NCBI GenBank assembly: GCA_902551455.1
Contig: CACDDC010000011.1
Span: 1-35,180 of the forward strand
From: an uncultured Pelagibacteraceae bacterium
GTDB taxonomy: Bacteria > Pseudomonadota > Alphaproteobacteria > Pelagibacterales > Pelagibacteraceae
Reading direction: 5' to 3'
DNA: 35,180 nt
Under the pieces are notes generated by a model. It saw only the letters and a list, made by a program, of their open reading frames with translations, had not been told where the DNA came from and searched no databases. The position numbers were made by a program, and so were the translations under genes. Positions 1 to 9,023 of the stretch are shown here, one piece after another. Position 1 is the first letter of the stretch. Each line of letters begins with the position of its first letter.

Positions 1-72
1 GAAGAGAAAAAAGCTGAAGCACCAAAAGAAGCTCCAAAAGCAGAAGAGAAAAAGGAAGAAAATAAAAAGTAA
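1..72 (+). CDS. rpsP: C-terminal tail of an upstream gene, probably ribosomal protein S16 (partial)
   Basis: Only the last 23 codons and the TAA stop are in the window. The peptide is almost purely Lys, Glu, Ala and Pro (KKAEAPKEAPKAEEKKEE), a low-complexity charged tail. Alphaproteobacterial S16 proteins often carry such tails and rpsP lies near trmD, so rpsP is the most likely owner. The usual order has rimM between rpsP and trmD, so a tailed RimM is the alternative. The stop overlaps the trmD start by one base (TAATG), indicating translational coupling. The gene identity is an inference from context; the reading frame itself is clear. Confidence 0.5.
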   Translation, partial: EEKKAEAPKEAPKAEEKKEENKK

Positions 73-758
73 TGTTTTTAGCTAGAGTGTTCACTTTATA
101 CCCAGAAATTTTTCCAGGACCTTTAAGCAAAGGATTGTATGGTAAAGCAATGACAGAAAAAATTTGGGATTTAAAAACAGTTAATATTAGAGAATTTGCA
201 AATGATAAGCATAAAACAGTAGATGATACTCCCTATGGTGGTGGGTCTGGAATGTTAATAAGACCAGATGTGCTTGCATCGTCAATAGATCAAAATGTTC
301 ATTCTAAAGAAACAATTATTTATCTTACTCCTAAGGGGAAGTTATTTAATCAATCTCTAGCAAAAAAATTGTCAAATACACCAGTTGTTAATTTAATTTG
401 TGGAAGTTTTGAGGGAATAGATCAGAGAATAATTGATTCTAGAGGCATAGTGGAAATTAGTGTAGGAGATTTTATATTATCTGGAGGAGAAACAGCGGCG
501 TTTATTTTATTAGACTCAATTTTAAGATTAATTCCGGGAGTTCTTGGAAATAATTCTTCTATTGATGAAGAAACTTTTGAAAATGGTCTTTTGGAATATC
601 CACAGTATACAAAACCTCAAATATGGGAGGAAAAAAGTGTACCTGATGTACTATTATCAGGAGATCACGCTAAAATTAAACACTGGCGTTTATCTCAATC
701 TGAGGCTATAACACGCGACCGAAGACCAGATTTGTGGCAAAAATATAAAAAGGATTAA
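72..758 (+). CDS. trmD: tRNA (guanine-N1)-methyltransferase TrmD
   Basis: TrmD methylates G37 N1 next to the anticodon of tRNAs reading CUN, CCN and CGG codons, using S-adenosylmethionine, and so prevents +1 frameshifting. The 228-residue protein has the usual bacterial length. It starts with the family N-terminus ([10 protein letters not shown]) and carries the PYGGGSGM loop, the knot motif GDFILSGGE near residues 132-140 of the SPOUT trefoil fold, and the C-terminal RDRRPDLW. The ATG overlaps the stop of the upstream gene, and the homologous N-terminus supports this start. rplS follows almost at once, the standard ribosome-biogenesis pairing. No missing residue was noticed. Confidence 0.96.
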   Translation: MFLARVFTLYPEIFPGPLSKGLYGKAMTEKIWDLKTVNIREFANDKHKTVDDTPYGGGSGMLIRPDVLASSIDQNVHSKETIIYLTPKGKLFNQSLAKKLSNTPVVNLICGSFEGIDQRIIDSRGIVEISVGDFILSGGETAAFILLDSILRLIPGVLGNNSSIDEETFENGLLEYPQYTKPQIWEEKSVPDVLLSGDHAKIKHWRLSQSEAITRDRRPDLWQKYKKD

Positions 759-774
759 CTTGATAAGTCTAAGC

Positions 775-1344
775 ATGAAAAATATTGAGGAAATAAACCA
801 GGCTATAGTTAAAAAAATTTCAGCTGAAAAAAAATTACCTAATTTTTTTCCAGGAGATATCGTTAAGGTTGGCGTTAAAATAACTGAAGGGAAAAGAGAT
901 AGAATTCAATATTTTGAAGGAGTATGTATTGCTAAAAAAAATAGAGATATTAATTCATCATTTACAGTAAGAAAGATTTCATTTGGAGAAGGTGTTGAGA
1001 GAACTTTCGCATTATTTAGTCCCATTGTAGATTCAATTAAAGTAATTAGATCTGGAAAAGTAAGAAGAGCTAAGCTTTATTACCTAAGAGACAGAACAGG
1101 AAAATCAGCAAGAATAGCAGAAAAAATTAAAAAAAAAATTGGTATTGATTTAGATATTAAACCTGAACAAGTTATTGAGGAGAATTTAGATGTTCAAAAA
1201 GATAAAGAACTTGATGAGCCAAAAAAAGTTGAGACAAAAACCTCAAAAGATGATGATAAAAAAGTTAAAAATCTAGAAAGCTCTTTAAAAACTAATTTAA
1301 AAAAAGAAGTGTCTAATAAAGAAAGCTCTAAAAAGAAAAAATAA
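775..1344 (+). CDS. rplS: Large subunit ribosomal protein L19
   Basis: L19 sits at the 30S-50S interface. The core, residues about 18-115, is typical: [15 protein letters not shown], then [10 protein letters not shown], the [13 protein letters not shown] segment and [19 protein letters not shown]. The ATG at 775 gives an N-terminus (MKNIEEINQ) that fits the family. An in-frame TTG at 760 would add MISLS and has AAGGA at 750-754 five bases upstream, so the longer start is possible. After the core comes a tail of roughly 60 residues made mostly of Lys, Glu, Asp and Ser, absent from the ~115-residue E. coli protein. It follows trmD and precedes leuC by 11 bases, a normal alphaproteobacterial neighbourhood. 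Confidence 0.95.
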   Translation: MKNIEEINQAIVKKISAEKKLPNFFPGDIVKVGVKITEGKRDRIQYFEGVCIAKKNRDINSSFTVRKISFGEGVERTFALFSPIVDSIKVIRSGKVRRAKLYYLRDRTGKSARIAEKIKKKIGIDLDIKPEQVIEENLDVQKDKELDEPKKVETKTSKDDDKKVKNLESSLKTNLKKEVSNKESSKKKK

Positions 1345-1355
1345 TTTTTTTCTAA

Positions 1356-2759
1356 ATGCCATATACAATTTATGATAAGATTTGGAATGAACATCTAGTT
1401 CATCAACAAGAAGATGGAACATCTCTTTTGTTTGTTGATAGACATTTGATCCACGAAGTTACAAGCCCTCAAGCTTTTGAAGGTCTAAGAAATTCTAAAA
1501 GAAAAGTAAGACAGCCAAAATTAACTTTGGCAGTGGCAGATCATAATGTTCCAACTACAGATAGGTCTAAAGGTATTTCAGATAAAGAGTCAAAAATACA
1601 AGTAGATACACTAGAGTCTAATTGTAAAGAGTTTGGAATAAAATTATTTGGCATGAATGATATTAGACAAGGAATCGTTCATATAATTGGCCCAGAGCAA
1701 GGATTTACTCAACCTGGAACAATAATTGTATGTGGTGATAGTCATACAGCAACTCATGGAGCATTTGGTGCTTTAGCTTTTGGTATTGGTACTTCAGAAG
1801 TTGAACATGTATTAGCCACACAAACTTTAGTCCAAAAAAAATCAAAAAACTTTAGAATAAATGTTAATGGCAAATTATCCGTTGGTGTGACTTCAAAAGA
1901 TGTAATATTGCAGATTATTGGAAAAATAGGAACAGCTGGTGGAACTGGTTACGTTATCGAGTACTCTGGGAATTTAATTTCCTCTTTAAGCGTAGAACAA
2001 AGAATGACGATTTGTAATATGACAATAGAAGGAGGAGCTAGAGCTGGACTAATTCAACCAGACGAAAAAATTTATGATTACTTAAAAAATAGACCAATGT
2101 CTCCAAAGAATGATAAATGGGAGAAAGCTGTCGAATATTGGGACAAACTAAAATCTGACAAAGATGCTGAATTTGATAAGCAGATTAATTTAGAAGGAGA
2201 AGATATTAAACCTATGGTAACTTGGGGGACTTCTCCTCAGGATGTTATTACAATTGATGGAAGAGTGCCAAATCCAGAAAAAGAAAAAGATCTAGATAAA
2301 AAAAATTCTATTGAAAGATCTTTAAATTATATGGGATTAAAAGCTGATACTCCAATTAAAGATATTAAAATAGATAAAGTATTCATAGGAAGCTGCACAA
2401 ATGGAAGAATAGAAGATTTAAGAGAGGCTGCAAAAATACTTAAAGATAAAAAAATAGCGAAACATATTAATGCTATGGTTGTTCCAGGTTCTGGTTTAGT
2501 TAAAGAGCAAGCCGAACAAGAAGGATTGGATAAAATATTTAAAAGCTCAGGTTTTGAATGGAGAGAACCTGGATGTTCTATGTGCTTAGCAATGAATGCA
2601 GATAAATTAAAGCCCAAAGAGAGGTGTGCATCAACATCAAATAGAAATTTCGAAGGTAGACAGGGAAGAGGCGGGCGAACACATCTCGTAAGTCCCGCTA
2701 TGGCAGCTGCAGCTGCTATTTCTGGAAATTTAGATGATGTAAGAAAATATCGGAGTTAA
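1356..2759 (+). CDS. leuC: 3-isopropylmalate dehydratase large subunit
   Basis: LeuC, with LeuD, isomerises 2-isopropylmalate to 3-isopropylmalate in leucine synthesis; it is an aconitase-family [4Fe-4S] enzyme. The 467-residue length is standard. The three cluster ligands are visible: C347 in GSCTNGR, and C407 and C410 in GCSMC. The N-terminus [15 protein letters not shown] and the [11 protein letters not shown] motif match the family. Its stop codon TAA is followed immediately by the leuD ATG. LeuC and LeuD together form the heterodimeric enzyme. No defect seen. Confidence 0.97.
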   Translation: MPYTIYDKIWNEHLVHQQEDGTSLLFVDRHLIHEVTSPQAFEGLRNSKRKVRQPKLTLAVADHNVPTTDRSKGISDKESKIQVDTLESNCKEFGIKLFGMNDIRQGIVHIIGPEQGFTQPGTIIVCGDSHTATHGAFGALAFGIGTSEVEHVLATQTLVQKKSKNFRINVNGKLSVGVTSKDVILQIIGKIGTAGGTGYVIEYSGNLISSLSVEQRMTICNMTIEGGARAGLIQPDEKIYDYLKNRPMSPKNDKWEKAVEYWDKLKSDKDAEFDKQINLEGEDIKPMVTWGTSPQDVITIDGRVPNPEKEKDLDKKNSIERSLNYMGLKADTPIKDIKIDKVFIGSCTNGRIEDLREAAKILKDKKIAKHINAMVVPGSGLVKEQAEQEGLDKIFKSSGFEWREPGCSMCLAMNADKLKPKERCASTSNRNFEGRQGRGGRTHLVSPAMAAAAAISGNLDDVRKYRS

Positions 2760-3365
2760 ATGAATAAATTTAATAAATTAAAAAGTATACCAGCATATTT
2801 GCCAATTGTTAATATTGATACAGATATGATTATTCCAAAACAATTTTTAAAAACAATAAAAAGAACTGGACTAGGAAAAAGTCTTTTTTTTGAAATGAGA
2901 TATGATAACGATGGAAACAAAATTAAGGATTTTATTTTAAACAAAGATCCATTTACAAAATCTCAAATATTAATAACAGGTAAAAATTTTGGTTGTGGTT
3001 CTTCTAGAGAACATGCACCTTGGGCTTTATTAGATTTTGGAATTACATGTGTAATTAGTTCAAGCTATGCTGATATTTTTTATAATAATTGTTTTAAAAA
3101 TGGAATTTTACCAATTAAAATTTCTGATGAAGAAATAAAAGAAATATCTGAGTATTCAAAAAGAAAAGAACAAATATCTATAGACTTGCCTGAACAAAAA
3201 ATTATTTTTGGAAATAAAGAAATTAAATTCAAAATCGATCAATTTAAAAAAAAGTGTCTAATGGAAGGTCTTGACGATATTGATTTATCATTAGAAAAAT
3301 CAGATAAAATTAAAATGTTTGAAAATGAATTAATAAAAAATAAACCTTGGATTTTAAATGATTAA
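2760..3365 (+). CDS. leuD: 3-isopropylmalate dehydratase small subunit
   Basis: LeuD is the swivel-domain subunit of isopropylmalate isomerase, which supplies part of the substrate pocket over the LeuC iron-sulfur cluster. The 201-residue protein contains the family motifs [14 protein letters not shown] near residues 19-32 and [15 protein letters not shown] near residues 75-90. It begins directly after the leuC stop with no spacer. Its last codons overlap the leuB start by 8 bases, so leuC, leuD and leuB must be co-transcribed and are probably translationally coupled. Confidence 0.97.
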   Translation: MNKFNKLKSIPAYLPIVNIDTDMIIPKQFLKTIKRTGLGKSLFFEMRYDNDGNKIKDFILNKDPFTKSQILITGKNFGCGSSREHAPWALLDFGITCVISSSYADIFYNNCFKNGILPIKISDEEIKEISEYSKRKEQISIDLPEQKIIFGNKEIKFKIDQFKKKCLMEGLDDIDLSLEKSDKIKMFENELIKNKPWILND

Positions 3366-4464
3366 AGTAAAAAAGAGAAAATTTTTATTATTACCAGGTG
3401 ATGGTATTGGCCCAGAAGTTATAGAAGAGGTAAAAAAAATTATTTACTGGTTTAATACAAACAAGTCTTTAGATTTTGAAATTGAAGAAGGTTTAGCAGG
3501 TGGTGCTTCATATGATAAACATGGAACTCCAATAACTGACGAAGTTTTTTATAAAGCACTAGAATCTGAAGCTGTTATCCTTGGTGCTGTTGGAGGACCA
3601 AAATGGGATAACTTAGAGTTTTCGAAAAAGCCTGAGAGAGCATTATTAAAATTAAGAAAAGAATTAAAATTATTTGCAAATCTAAGACCTGCTATATGTT
3701 TTAAACAATTAGTTGATGCATCAACTTTGAAACCAGAAATTGTTTCTGGACTAGATATAATGATTGTAAGAGAACTTACAGGTGGTATTTATTTTGGAGA
3801 ACCTAGAGGTATTAAGCCGATAGACAATGGAGAGAGAAAAGGAATAAATACGCATACATATACAAGTAATGAAATTATTAGAGTAGCAAGAGTAGCTTTT
3901 GACTTGGCAAAAAAAAGATCAAATAAAGTTACTTCATGTGAAAAATCAAATGTAATGGAAGCAGGTCAACTTTGGAAAGAAGAAGTCCAATCTCTTCACG
4001 AAAAAGAGTACAAAGAAGTTGAGCTGAATCATATGTTGGCAGATAATTGTGCTATGCAATTGTTAAGAAATCCAAAACAATTCGATGTTATAGTTACAGA
4101 CAATTTATTTGGAGATATGTTATCAGATCAAGCTTCAATGCTTACCGGGTCTTTAGGCTTGTTACCTTCAGCTTCTTTAGGAGCCAAAAATAAAGATGGT
4201 AAAATGAGATCAATGTATGAACCCATTCATGGTTCTGCACCAGATATAGCTGGAAAAGGAATCGCAAATCCTATCGCTAGTATTTTGAGTTTTGCTATGG
4301 CATTAAAATATTCATTAAATTTAGACAAAGAAGCTAAAGCTTTGGAAAATGCTGTACAAGAAGTGCTAAATGAAGGGCTAAGAACTAAAGATATAGTATC
4401 AAAAGGAACAAAAGAAGTATCAACAACTAAAATGGGAGATGCGATTATTTCAAAATTGAAATAA
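3358..4464 (+). CDS. leuB: 3-isopropylmalate dehydrogenase
   Basis: LeuB oxidises and decarboxylates 3-isopropylmalate to 2-oxoisocaproate with NAD+. The 368-residue protein has the beta-decarboxylating dehydrogenase layout: [11 protein letters not shown] near residues 11-21, the substrate-binding [14 protein letters not shown] with catalytic Tyr145, the metal-binding region [16 protein letters not shown], and [14 protein letters not shown] for NAD. The start overlaps leuD by 8 bases. In many alphaproteobacteria asd follows leuB, but here the next genes are dmdC, dmdB and dmdA after a 26-base spacer. Confidence 0.97.
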   Translation: MIKVKKRKFLLLPGDGIGPEVIEEVKKIIYWFNTNKSLDFEIEEGLAGGASYDKHGTPITDEVFYKALESEAVILGAVGGPKWDNLEFSKKPERALLKLRKELKLFANLRPAICFKQLVDASTLKPEIVSGLDIMIVRELTGGIYFGEPRGIKPIDNGERKGINTHTYTSNEIIRVARVAFDLAKKRSNKVTSCEKSNVMEAGQLWKEEVQSLHEKEYKEVELNHMLADNCAMQLLRNPKQFDVIVTDNLFGDMLSDQASMLTGSLGLLPSASLGAKNKDGKMRSMYEPIHGSAPDIAGKGIANPIASILSFAMALKYSLNLDKEAKALENAVQEVLNEGLRTKDIVSKGTKEVSTTKMGDAIISKLK

Positions 4465-4484
4465 TTATTTAATTCACCTAAAAT
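4456..4484 (+). promoter_or_regulatory. Possible sigma70-type promoter for dmdC
   Basis: TTGAAA (4456-4461) and TAAAAT (4479-4484) are separated by exactly 17 bases, each matching the consensus hexamer at five of six positions. The -35 box overlaps the end of leuB and its stop codon. A start about seven bases past the -10 box falls at 4490-4492, on the dmdC ATG, so the transcript would be leaderless or nearly so. In DNA this AT-rich such matches also arise by chance, so this is a candidate only. Confidence 0.35.
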
Positions 4485-4490
4485 AAGAAT

Positions 4491-6260
4491 ATGCCAACTT
4501 ATAATGCTCCACTAGATGACATGCTTTTCCTATATGAAAAGCTTAGAAATAACAAAAACTATAATGAGTTAGAAAAATATAAAGAGGTTACGAGTGATCT
4601 TGTAAAAAATATTTTAGAAGAAGCGGCAAAGATTAACCAAAATATAATATTGCCACTAGCAAAATCTGGTGATGAAAATCCAACAAAATTTGAAAACGGA
4701 ATAGTTAGGACACCTCCAGGATATAAAGAAGCTTACAAAAAATTTATAGAAGATGGATGGACTTCCCTTTCTTGCGACACAAAATATGGAGGACAAGGCA
4801 TGCCAAGAACAGTCAGTGCTTTTTTTGATGAAATGATATCTTCTGCCAGTCTTTCATTTAAATTATATAGTGAGCTAAGTTTAGGCGCATATAATTGCAT
4901 AAATCATCATGGATCTGATGTAATTAAAAATAAATTTCTTCCTAAAATGGTCGAAGGAAAGTGGAGTGGTACTATGTGTTTAACTGAACCAGTATGTGGA
5001 ACAGATTTAGGTTTGTTAAAAACAAAAGCTATTGAACAACAAGATGGTACATTTAAATTAACTGGTCAAAAGATATTTATAACTTCAGGAGATCACGATT
5101 TAACTGAAAATATAATACATTTAGTAATTGCTAGAGCATCAGACTCTCCAAAAGGAACTAAGGGTATAAGTTTATTTTTAGTTCCAAAATTTATTGTCAA
5201 TGATGATGGTTCAATAGGACCAAGAAATGGCATATCTACCGGGTCTATTGAAACAAAGATGGGTATTAAAGGATCCGCAACTTGTGTATTAAATTTTGAT
5301 GAAGCAACTGGGTATATGATTGGTCCAAAAAATAAAGGGTTAAGTTCAATGTTTACAATGATGAATCTAGAGAGAATTGTTGTGGGAATTCAAGGTTTAG
5401 GATTGTCTGAAATTGCTTATCAGAATTCTTTAAATTATGCAAAAGAGAGAAAGCAAGGAAAAAGTAATAAAAATAATTCACAAAACGGAAATGCAGATTT
5501 TATCATCGAACACGCAGACATAAGAAAATCTTTATTAAATATGAAATCAATTATTGAAGGAGAGAGAGCCTTATGTTTTTGGTTATCTCAACAAACTGAA
5601 GTTAGTTTAAATCATAACGATATAAAAATTAAACAAGAAGCATCTGATTTAGTATCCCTAATGACTCCTGTAGTAAAATCTTTATTTTCTGATATGGGAA
5701 TGGAAATTACTAGTGATGCTATGCAAATTTATGGAGGCTACGGTTATACAAAAGACCAAGGAATAGAGCAGCTATATAGAGATAATAGAATAACTCCAAT
5801 ATATGAGGGTACAAATTCAGTACAGGCTATAGATTTGGTATTCAGGAAATTAGTAAACAAAAACGGTGATATAATTAGTAAATATATTAAATTAATAAAA
5901 TCAGACTTAAATAATATAAAAAATGACAAAATAAAGCCATTCAGTCAAAAATTAAATATTTATATTGATAAACTGAATGATTTTTCAAATTGGATTAAAG
6001 AAAAAATAAATACTTCAAAAGATGATGCAAATGCAGCTTGTAACGATTATTTAAAGGTGCTCGGATTAGTTGCTGTTGCTCATTCATGGATAAAAGTGCT
6101 GGAAGTAAGTTATGAAGATTATGAAAGTAATAAAGAATTTTATGAAGATAAAATACAAACAGCTAATTTCTATTTTAATAGAGTATTGCCTAGAATAGAA
6201 AGTCATTATTTATCTGCAATTACTGGAAGTGAATATATAATGAATTTTAAATTTAACTAA
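4491..6260 (+). CDS. dmdC: Methylmercaptopropionyl-CoA dehydrogenase (acyl-CoA dehydrogenase)
   Basis: DmdC oxidises 3-methylmercaptopropionyl-CoA to methylthioacryloyl-CoA with FAD, the third step of the DMSP demethylation pathway. The 589-residue length fits the long AcdA-like acyl-CoA dehydrogenase group rather than the ~380-residue short-chain enzymes. Visible motifs are the FAD/substrate segment MCLTEPVCGTDLG, the YGGYGYTKDQG stretch and YEGTN, whose Glu439 is the expected catalytic base. A C-terminal helical extension follows. The protein alone would only support a general acyl-CoA dehydrogenase; the specific call rests on the adjacent dmdB and dmdA. One base separates it from dmdB. Confidence 0.85.
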   Translation: MPTYNAPLDDMLFLYEKLRNNKNYNELEKYKEVTSDLVKNILEEAAKINQNIILPLAKSGDENPTKFENGIVRTPPGYKEAYKKFIEDGWTSLSCDTKYGGQGMPRTVSAFFDEMISSASLSFKLYSELSLGAYNCINHHGSDVIKNKFLPKMVEGKWSGTMCLTEPVCGTDLGLLKTKAIEQQDGTFKLTGQKIFITSGDHDLTENIIHLVIARASDSPKGTKGISLFLVPKFIVNDDGSIGPRNGISTGSIETKMGIKGSATCVLNFDEATGYMIGPKNKGLSSMFTMMNLERIVVGIQGLGLSEIAYQNSLNYAKERKQGKSNKNNSQNGNADFIIEHADIRKSLLNMKSIIEGERALCFWLSQQTEVSLNHNDIKIKQEASDLVSLMTPVVKSLFSDMGMEITSDAMQIYGGYGYTKDQGIEQLYRDNRITPIYEGTNSVQAIDLVFRKLVNKNGDIISKYIKLIKSDLNNIKNDKIKPFSQKLNIYIDKLNDFSNWIKEKINTSKDDANAACNDYLKVLGLVAVAHSWIKVLEVSYEDYESNKEFYEDKIQTANFYFNRVLPRIESHYLSAITGSEYIMNFKFN

Positions 6261-6261
6261 T

Positions 6262-7884
6262 ATGAACCATTACGATAATAATTTAGATAAGAATAAAGCT
6301 AATTTCGTTCCATTAACTCCATTGTCATTTTTACAGAGAGCAAAAGACATTTATCCAAATTATGAAGCAGTAGTTTATGAAAATAGAAAATACACATGGA
6401 GCGAGGTTTATAAAAGATGTATTAAATTTGCAAGCGCATTAGAGAAAATTGGTATTGGAAAAGGAGACACAGTTTCTTTCCTAGCATTTAATACACCAGA
6501 AATTTTTGAAGCTCATTATTCTGTTCCTATGACCGGAGGAGTATTGAATACGATTAATATTAGATTAGATGCTAAAACTATAGCGTACATTTTAGATCAT
6601 AGTGATGCCAAGGTGCTGGTTGTTGATAGACAACTTCATTCTGAGGTTAAAAAGGCACTAAGTAAAATAAAAAGAAAAATTATTGTCATAGATATAAATG
6701 ATAAATTAGCGGACCAATCAAAATTAGAAAAAATTGGTGATTTAGAATATGAAGAATTTCTAAACACAGGTGATGAAAACTATCTTTGGAAAATGCCAGA
6801 AGATGAGTGGCAGGCTATTTCATTAAGTTATACATCAGGAACAACAGGAAATCCAAAAGGAGTTGTTTATCATCATCGAGGATCATATTTGATGTCAACA
6901 GGTAGTGCAGCAGCTTGGAATATGCCAAATAGATTAAATTTTTTAACTGTTGTACCTATGTTTCATTGTAATGGTTGGTGTTATCCTTGGACCATACCTA
7001 TGCTTAACGGAAAAACAATCTGTCTTAGAAACATTGATATTAAAAAAATTTTTGAATTAATAGATAAATATGAAGTAACCCATTTTGGAGGTGCGCCAAT
7101 AGTTCTTAATATGATTACAGGAGCAGCTGAAACTGATCGTAAAAAATTGAATCAAAAAGTTTATGTATTAACTGCTGGGGCTCCACCACCAAGTATAATT
7201 TTTAAAAAAATGAAAAGTCTTGGTTTTGAAGTAATGCATGTTTATGGATTAACTGAGACCTATGGACATGTAACTCAATGTGCTTGGAATGATGAGTGGA
7301 ACAATTTAGAAGAAGAAAAACAAAATGAGATTAAAGCAAGACAAGGTGTAAGATATCCCAATACAGAGGGTGTAACAATTATGGATCCAGAAACTATGAA
7401 AGAAGTTCCAAGAGATGGCAAAACAATTGGAGAAATAATGATAAGAGGAAATGTGGTAATGAAAGGTTACTTTAAAGATAAAGATGCTACTAATAAAGCA
7501 ATGAAAGGCGGATGGTTTCATACTGGAGATCTAGCAGTTATGTATCCTGATGGATATGTTAAAATTCAAGATAGGTCCAAAGATATAATTATTTCTGGTG
7601 GAGAAAATATATCTTCAATTGAAATAGAAAATACTTTAGCAAAACATCCATCAGTATCAATAGCTGCAGTAGTAGCAAAACCAGATGAAAAATGGGGAGA
7701 AGTACCTTGTGCATTTATTGAAAAAGTTAAAGATAAAAATGTTACAGAAAAAGAGTTAATAGATTTTTGCAAAGAAACCTTAGCAGGTTTTAAAGTACCA
7801 AAAAAAATTGATTTTTGTGAACTTCCAAAAACATCAACAGGAAAAATTCAAAAATTTGAGCTAAGAAAAAAGGCTAAAGAATAA
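6262..7884 (+). CDS. dmdB: 3-methylmercaptopropionate CoA ligase
   Basis: DmdB activates 3-methylmercaptopropionate to its CoA thioester with ATP, giving AMP and pyrophosphate. It is an ANL-superfamily acyl-CoA synthetase of 540 residues. The ATP loop [11 protein letters not shown] is at residues 190-200, YGLTETYGH follows in the middle, then HTGDLAV, the hinge region [15 protein letters not shown], and the C-terminal TSTGKIQK with catalytic Lys528. The specific substrate is inferred from its place between dmdC and dmdA; medium-chain fatty-acid ligases of this family look similar. A 14-base spacer precedes dmdA. Confidence 0.86.
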   Translation: MNHYDNNLDKNKANFVPLTPLSFLQRAKDIYPNYEAVVYENRKYTWSEVYKRCIKFASALEKIGIGKGDTVSFLAFNTPEIFEAHYSVPMTGGVLNTINIRLDAKTIAYILDHSDAKVLVVDRQLHSEVKKALSKIKRKIIVIDINDKLADQSKLEKIGDLEYEEFLNTGDENYLWKMPEDEWQAISLSYTSGTTGNPKGVVYHHRGSYLMSTGSAAAWNMPNRLNFLTVVPMFHCNGWCYPWTIPMLNGKTICLRNIDIKKIFELIDKYEVTHFGGAPIVLNMITGAAETDRKKLNQKVYVLTAGAPPPSIIFKKMKSLGFEVMHVYGLTETYGHVTQCAWNDEWNNLEEEKQNEIKARQGVRYPNTEGVTIMDPETMKEVPRDGKTIGEIMIRGNVVMKGYFKDKDATNKAMKGGWFHTGDLAVMYPDGYVKIQDRSKDIIISGGENISSIEIENTLAKHPSVSIAAVVAKPDEKWGEVPCAFIEKVKDKNVTEKELIDFCKETLAGFKVPKKIDFCELPKTSTGKIQKFELRKKAKE

Positions 7885-7898
7885 TAATTTTTAAATTT

Positions 7899-9008
7899 AT
7901 GAAAACTTATTCTATAGCTAAATCTCGAAGAATTAGAAGTACCCCGTATACTTCAAGAATTGAAAAACAAGGTGTAACTGCTTATACAACTTACAACCAT
8001 ATGCTTTTGCCAATAGCATTTGGCTCATTAGAAGATTCTTATAATCATTTAAAGAAAAATGTTCAAGTTTGGGATGTAGCGGCTGAAAGACAAGTTGAAA
8101 TTTCAGGAAAAGATTCTGCAAAATTAGTTCAATTAATGACGTGTAGAGACCTTTCAAAATCAAAAGTAGGAAGATGTTATTATTGTCCAATAATAGATGA
8201 TAATGCTGGTTTAATTAATGATCCAGTTATATTAAAACTTGATGAAAATCGTTGGTGGATTTCAATAGCGGACTCAGATGTAATTTTATTTGCCAAAGGT
8301 TTAGCAATTGGAAATAAATTTAATGTTAAAATATTTGAACCAAATGTAGATATACTAGCAGTTCAAGGACCTAAATCTTTTCAACTTATGGAAAAAATAT
8401 TTGGAAACAAGATTACTGAAATGAAATTTTTTGGTTTTGACTATTTTGAGTTTGCTAATGCTAAACATTTAATCGCGAGATCAGGCTGGTCAAAACAAGG
8501 TGGTTATGAAATCTATGTAGAAAATAAAAAATCTGGACTTGCTTTATATGATGAGTTATTTGAATCCGGAAAAGAATTTAATGTGAAGCCTGGATGTCCA
8601 AATTTAATTGAAAGAATTGAGAGTGCACTTTTATCTTATGGGAATGATATAGATAATAATGATAATCCGCTTGAATGTGGACTAGATAAATATGTTAATT
8701 TAGACACAAATGTAAATTTTCTTGGTAAAGAAAAACTTAAAGAAATAAAAAAAAATGGTGTTACAAAAAAATTAATGGGAGTAATTATTGATGCAAAAGA
8801 TATCAACGTCTCAAAATCCATTAATCTTATTGATGAAAAAAATTTAAAAATAGGTGAACTAAGATCAGGAGTTTATTCACCATATTTTAAAAAAGTTATA
8901 GGAATAGCAATGTTAAATAAGCCTCATTTTAAAGTTTCTCAAACATTTAAAATATCAATAAATGATAGTATTTTTGAGGGAAAAGTTTGCGATTTACCTT
9001 TCATTTAG
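7899..9008 (+). CDS. dmdA: Dimethylsulfoniopropionate demethylase
   Basis: DmdA transfers a methyl group from DMSP to tetrahydrofolate, giving 3-methylmercaptopropionate and 5-methyl-THF; it is the committing step of the demethylation route. The 369-residue protein belongs to the GcvT/aminomethyltransferase fold. Its sequence from the N-terminus ([20 protein letters not shown]) through [20 protein letters not shown] to the C-terminal CDLPFI closely resembles the characterised Pelagibacter DmdA as I remember it. At the GcvT glycine/Asp-Asp motif the first Asp is Asn107 (GLINDPV). It follows dmdB by 14 bases and precedes asd by 15. This is the best anchor for the function of the three-gene module. 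Confidence 0.96.
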   Translation: MKTYSIAKSRRIRSTPYTSRIEKQGVTAYTTYNHMLLPIAFGSLEDSYNHLKKNVQVWDVAAERQVEISGKDSAKLVQLMTCRDLSKSKVGRCYYCPIIDDNAGLINDPVILKLDENRWWISIADSDVILFAKGLAIGNKFNVKIFEPNVDILAVQGPKSFQLMEKIFGNKITEMKFFGFDYFEFANAKHLIARSGWSKQGGYEIYVENKKSGLALYDELFESGKEFNVKPGCPNLIERIESALLSYGNDIDNNDNPLECGLDKYVNLDTNVNFLGKEKLKEIKKNGVTKKLMGVIIDAKDINVSKSINLIDEKNLKIGELRSGVYSPYFKKVIGIAMLNKPHFKVSQTFKISINDSIFEGKVCDLPFI

Positions 9009-9019
9009 TATAACTAAAT
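9003..9019 (+). repeat. 7-bp inverted repeat across the dmdA stop codon
   Basis: ATTTAGT (9003-9009) and ACTAAAT (9013-9019) are perfect inverted copies with a three-base centre, ATA. The dyad contains the dmdA TAG stop (9006-9008) and ends five bases before the asd ATG. It is followed by CTTTAT rather than a long T run, so as RNA it would be a weak AT-only hairpin, not a good intrinsic terminator. It could be a processing or attenuation hairpin, an operator, or chance. Confidence 0.4.
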
Positions 9020-9023
9020 CTTT

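Noticed and set aside
7856-7885. TTGAGC with AATAAT at 18 bases before dmdA as a separate promoter
   Set aside because: The -35 match is weak (4 of 6) and such pairs are frequent by chance in DNA this AT-rich; dmdA is only 14 bases after dmdB.
8987-9014. TTGCGA and TATAAC with 16 bases between as a promoter for asd
   Set aside because: Only 4 of 6 match at -35; the hairpin at the same place is the stronger signal.
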